A stretch of 64,000 nt of DNA, from assembly GCF_003286415.2 (NCBI RefSeq), contig NZ_CP043450.1:992001-1056000 (forward strand), given 5' to 3'. Below are positions 61,754 through 64,000 of the stretch, piece after piece (the first letter of the stretch is position 1; the number at the start of each line of letters is the position of its first letter). The position numbers and the translations under genes are program-made. The notes beneath the pieces are model-generated. The model saw nothing but the letters and a program-made list of their open reading frames with translations. It did no database searches and was not told where the DNA came from. The stretch is from Mucilaginibacter rubeus (GTDB taxonomy: Bacteria; Bacteroidota; Bacteroidia; Sphingobacteriales; Sphingobacteriaceae).

Positions 61754-63839
61754 CAACTTTTTTAATCTTCAACCTCAACGAGTTCCCGATCACTACCACA
61801 TCCGAAAATGCCATGGTAAGCGCGCCAACCATAGGGTTAAGGAAGCCCATGGCAGCTACAGGGATGGCTATAATATTATAGGCAAATGCCCAAAAAAGAT
61901 TTTGTTTGATGGTAAGCAGTGTATGCCTGCTGATCTGTAAAAACTTAATCACCGAATGCAGATCGGTGTTCAACAATACCACACTGGCCGATTGGATAGC
62001 AACCTGGCTGGCATCGTTCATGGATACACCAACATCAGCATGGGTTAGGGCAGGGGCATCATTAATGCCGTCGCCTATCATTATGGTTTTGCCTTTTTGC
62101 TTGTAAATATCAATTGCTTTAAGCTTTTCTTCAGGAAGCCTCTCGCCATGTACTTCTTTGATACCTAATTGATTGGCCACTTTAAGGCATCGGTCTTTTT
62201 TATCACCGCTTAATAATACCGGGATAATGCCCATTTGTTTAAGCTGGGTTATGAGCTCTGGAGCTTCAGGTTTTATTTGGTCATCAACAGCAATTTGTGC
62301 CATCAGTACCTGGTTTTTATAAAGCGACAGGTTAAAGTGCCCATCATTACTGGCTTTTGCCGTACCTAAAAAGTAATGATTCCCTTCTACATCCTCAGCG
62401 CGCATGCCCAGCCCTTTTTCTTCTTTAACCGTTTTTAAAATGAGTTTTTGCTGTGGTAGCCCTTTTAAGCCGTTTACAAGTGATTTGGCTATCGGGTGAT
62501 TGGAGCGCTCCTCAATGGCCACAATCATGCCCCTGATGTGCTTGATATCGGCACCATCCGTAATATTGATTTCATTAACTGTGAACTTCCCGGTTGTGAG
62601 GGTGCCTGTTTTGTCAAATACCACATATTTGGTGTTGGTAACCGCTTCAATAGTATCACCGCCTTTAACAAGGATGCCATTTTTGGCCGCCCTGCCTAAA
62701 CCAACCATAACAGCTGTGGGTGTAGCCAGGCCCATAGCACACGGACAGGAAATAACCAGCACGGCAATGGCGTTCATTATGGCATGCTGCAGACCGGCCC
62801 CGCCAACGAAGTAAGTAAGTATAAGAGTAACAAGCGCTATCAGTATAACTGCGGGTACAAATATGGCCGCAACTTTATCTCCCAATTTTTGAACAGGTGG
62901 TTTAGCCGCCTGGGCTTTTTTCATCAGGTCGATGATTTGGGCCAGGATGGTATTTGATCCAACACTAGTGGCCAACATATGGAAGTTGCCATTAACCAGA
63001 ATGGTGCCACCAATAACCTTATCATATTTTTGTTTTTCAACCGGGATGCTTTCGCCGGTAAGCATAGCTTCATCAACAGAACCCTGACCAGAAAGCAGCT
63101 CGCCATCAACAGGGATTTTATCGCCCTGGTTAACCAGTAGTGTATCCCCGGGGCGTACTTCTTTAGCATTGATTACCTCAACGCTGCCGTTTATGATTCG
63201 GTTAGCATTTACTTGCTGAAACTTAATCAGATCTTTTACCGCCGAAGTAGTCTGACTTACCGAACGTTTTTCAAATACATTGCCAAGTAACACCAGTGTT
63301 ATAATGGTTGCACAGGTTTCATAAAACTGGTATTGTGGCCCCAGGTTACGTACTGTGCCGATAAGGCTATAAATAAATGCCGATGTTGAACCTACAAAAA
63401 TGAGTACATCCATATTAGGAATGCCTCCTTTAAGGGAGCTGATAGCACTTTTGCCAAAATGTAAGCATCCTACAATAAATACGGGTAGGCACAATAATAA
63501 CTGAATGATGGGCTGATGCAGAAAATGCCAGGGCAATATCATGTGCAGCAAAAGTGGAGTGGTAAAGATGGCGCAGAAAATAAATTTGTTTTCAACCCGC
63601 TCATAAAACGGCACCGAATGGGTGCTGAGATCATCGACGACTTTAAATCCTAAATTTTCTATCCCTTTTTTTATTTCAGGCAGCTTTGCCTCATCGCTGG
63701 TGGAAAATTTCACCTCTTCGCCGGCAAAATCGACAAGGATATTGTGTAAGCCCTTTTTTTCGAGGAATTTATGAACAGACATCGCGCAATTATTACAATG
63801 CATGCCGGTTACATTTAGTTCTATCAATTGCTCAGCCAT
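61737..63839 (-). CDS. copA: Copper-exporting P1B-type ATPase
   Basis: A 700-aa heavy-metal P-type ATPase. One N-terminal HMA domain (about 5-70) has [14 protein letters not shown] with the CxxC. Eight membrane segments follow; the transport site is [10 protein letters not shown], the class-1 copper signature. The phosphorylation loop is [11 protein letters not shown], and the actuator TGES lies in [25 protein letters not shown] closes the catalytic part. Single-HMA CopA is usual in Bacteroidota. The C terminus (GPPAP) and stop come from a dispersed repeat. No copper regulator or chaperone gene is adjacent. Confidence 0.94.
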   Translation of the reverse strand: MAEQLIELNVTGMHCNNCAMSVHKFLEKKGLHNILVDFAGEEVKFSTSDEAKLPEIKKGIENLGFKVVDDLSTHSVPFYERVENKFIFCAIFTTPLLLHMILPWHFLHQPIIQLLLCLPVFIVGCLHFGKSAISSLKGGIPNMDVLIFVGSTSAFIYSLIGTVRNLGPQYQFYETCATIITLVLLGNVFEKRSVSQTTSAVKDLIKFQQVNANRIINGSVEVINAKEVRPGDTLLVNQGDKIPVDGELLSGQGSVDEAMLTGESIPVEKQKYDKVIGGTILVNGNFHMLATSVGSNTILAQIIDLMKKAQAAKPPVQKLGDKVAAIFVPAVILIALVTLILTYFVGGAGLQHAIMNAIAVLVISCPCAMGLATPTAVMVGLGRAAKNGILVKGGDTIEAVTNTKYVVFDKTGTLTTGKFTVNEINITDGADIKHIRGMIVAIEERSNHPIAKSLVNGLKGLPQQKLILKTVKEEKGLGMRAEDVEGNHYFLGTAKASNDGHFNLSLYKNQVLMAQIAVDDQIKPEAPELITQLKQMGIIPVLLSGDKKDRCLKVANQLGIKEVHGERLPEEKLKAIDIYKQKGKTIMIGDGINDAPALTHADVGVSMNDASQVAIQSASVVLLNTDLHSVIKFLQISRHTLLTIKQNLFWAFAYNIIAIPVAAMGFLNPMVGALTMAFSDVVVIGNSLRLKIKKVGPPAP

Positions 63840-63912
63840 AGTTACAAAAATACTTATTAAGCATAATCATTCTAAATTAAACGGGTAAGCTTAATGTAAT
63901 TTTAAAAAAGAG

Positions 63913-63943
63913 TTTGCAATTTACCGGGAGATTTCTATTTTTG
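63913..63943 (+). promoter_or_regulatory. Promoter of tRNA-His
   Basis: TTTG (63913-63916), a 19-base spacer and TATTTTTG (63936-63943) match the Bacteroidota consensus perfectly. The tRNA starts 20 bases further on. This is the cleanest promoter in the window. Confidence 0.82.
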
Positions 63944-63963
63944 CACACTCGAAAAACAAAACG

Positions 63964-64000
63964 GTAGGCATAGCTCAGTTGGTTAGAGCACCAGATTGTG
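63964..64000 (+). tRNA. tRNA-His (GTG), cut by the window end
   Basis: The acceptor strand GTAGGCA is preceded by an encoded G (63963) that can serve as the His G-1. TA, the D-arm GCTC...GAGC with AGTTGGTTA, and the anticodon stem CCAGA follow. The loop reads T-T-G-T-G, so the anticodon is GTG. The sequence ends at the last anticodon base; the 3' half is outside the window. Confidence 0.93.

Overview
The window looks like chromosomal DNA from a Bacteroidota bacterium of the family Sphingobacteriaceae, most likely Mucilaginibacter or a close relative. The support is: promoters of the TTTG-N19-TAnnTTTG type, almost no Shine-Dalgarno sequences, a short group-1 sigma factor lacking region 1.1, a type III glutamine synthetase, a TonB-dependent receptor with an N-terminal carboxypeptidase-regulatory domain, and many SPII or SPI exported proteins of Bacteroidota families. 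No plasmid, phage or CRISPR locus is visible. One IS4-family element is present.

Layout. 1-4313: a tryptophan operon segment. It opens with a textbook attenuator: a 13-codon leader peptide with three consecutive Trp codons, then mutually exclusive hairpins and a U-run terminator. The genes are trpD, a fused trpF-trpB, a small unknown gene and trpA; trpE, trpG and trpC are not here. 4434-8782: a YciO/Sua5 protein, a YceI protein, a glutamate-synthase-like membrane flavoprotein and endonuclease V. 8804-13171: a small membrane protein overlapping an ABC ATPase, an exported aspartyl protease directly followed by an exported protein with four CBM48-like repeats, and a PhzF protein. 13403-20507: SMC, a tail-processing-type S41 protease, a HAD protein with altered catalytic residues, a small unknown gene and a LolD-like ATPase. 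20967-31079: sucC, rpoD, two metabolic enzymes, a large TonB-dependent receptor and purM.

31161-32927: an IS4-family insertion with an exact 11-bp target duplication, sitting inside a palindromic repeat that itself lies between two copies of the 3' end of a 54-codon ORF. 33129-42860: a CLC channel and then a nitrogen-assimilation block (GSIII glnN, amt, an outer-membrane barrel, a DUF4468 protein, a second amt). No PII gene is in the block. 43015-55313: small exported and membrane proteins, TonB, an acetyltransferase, a DUF5683 protein, an M81 protein, a truncated MarR gene, a MetE-like protein, a subclass B3 metallo-beta-lactamase with a GOB-type Gln, a serine hydrolase with a Thr-Gly repeat linker, and a GT-C-type membrane protein. 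55569-64000: an unknown gene, purL with a VOC gene, TrmN6, a YfcE-type phosphoesterase, RNase HI, a CopA-type ATPase and the 5' half of tRNA-His.

The strongest pattern that genes do not explain is a set of dispersed palindromic intergenic families. A CATTGCGAGG family has seven full copies and at least two broken ones. A CATTTCGA family has two copies. There are also a GTTGTTGGTG family, an AGAATCAAG family, a CCCCTAAAGGGG family and a 663-bp element with 78-bp imperfect terminal inverted repeats. They avoid genes, cluster after 3' ends, and several show compensatory base changes in their stems.
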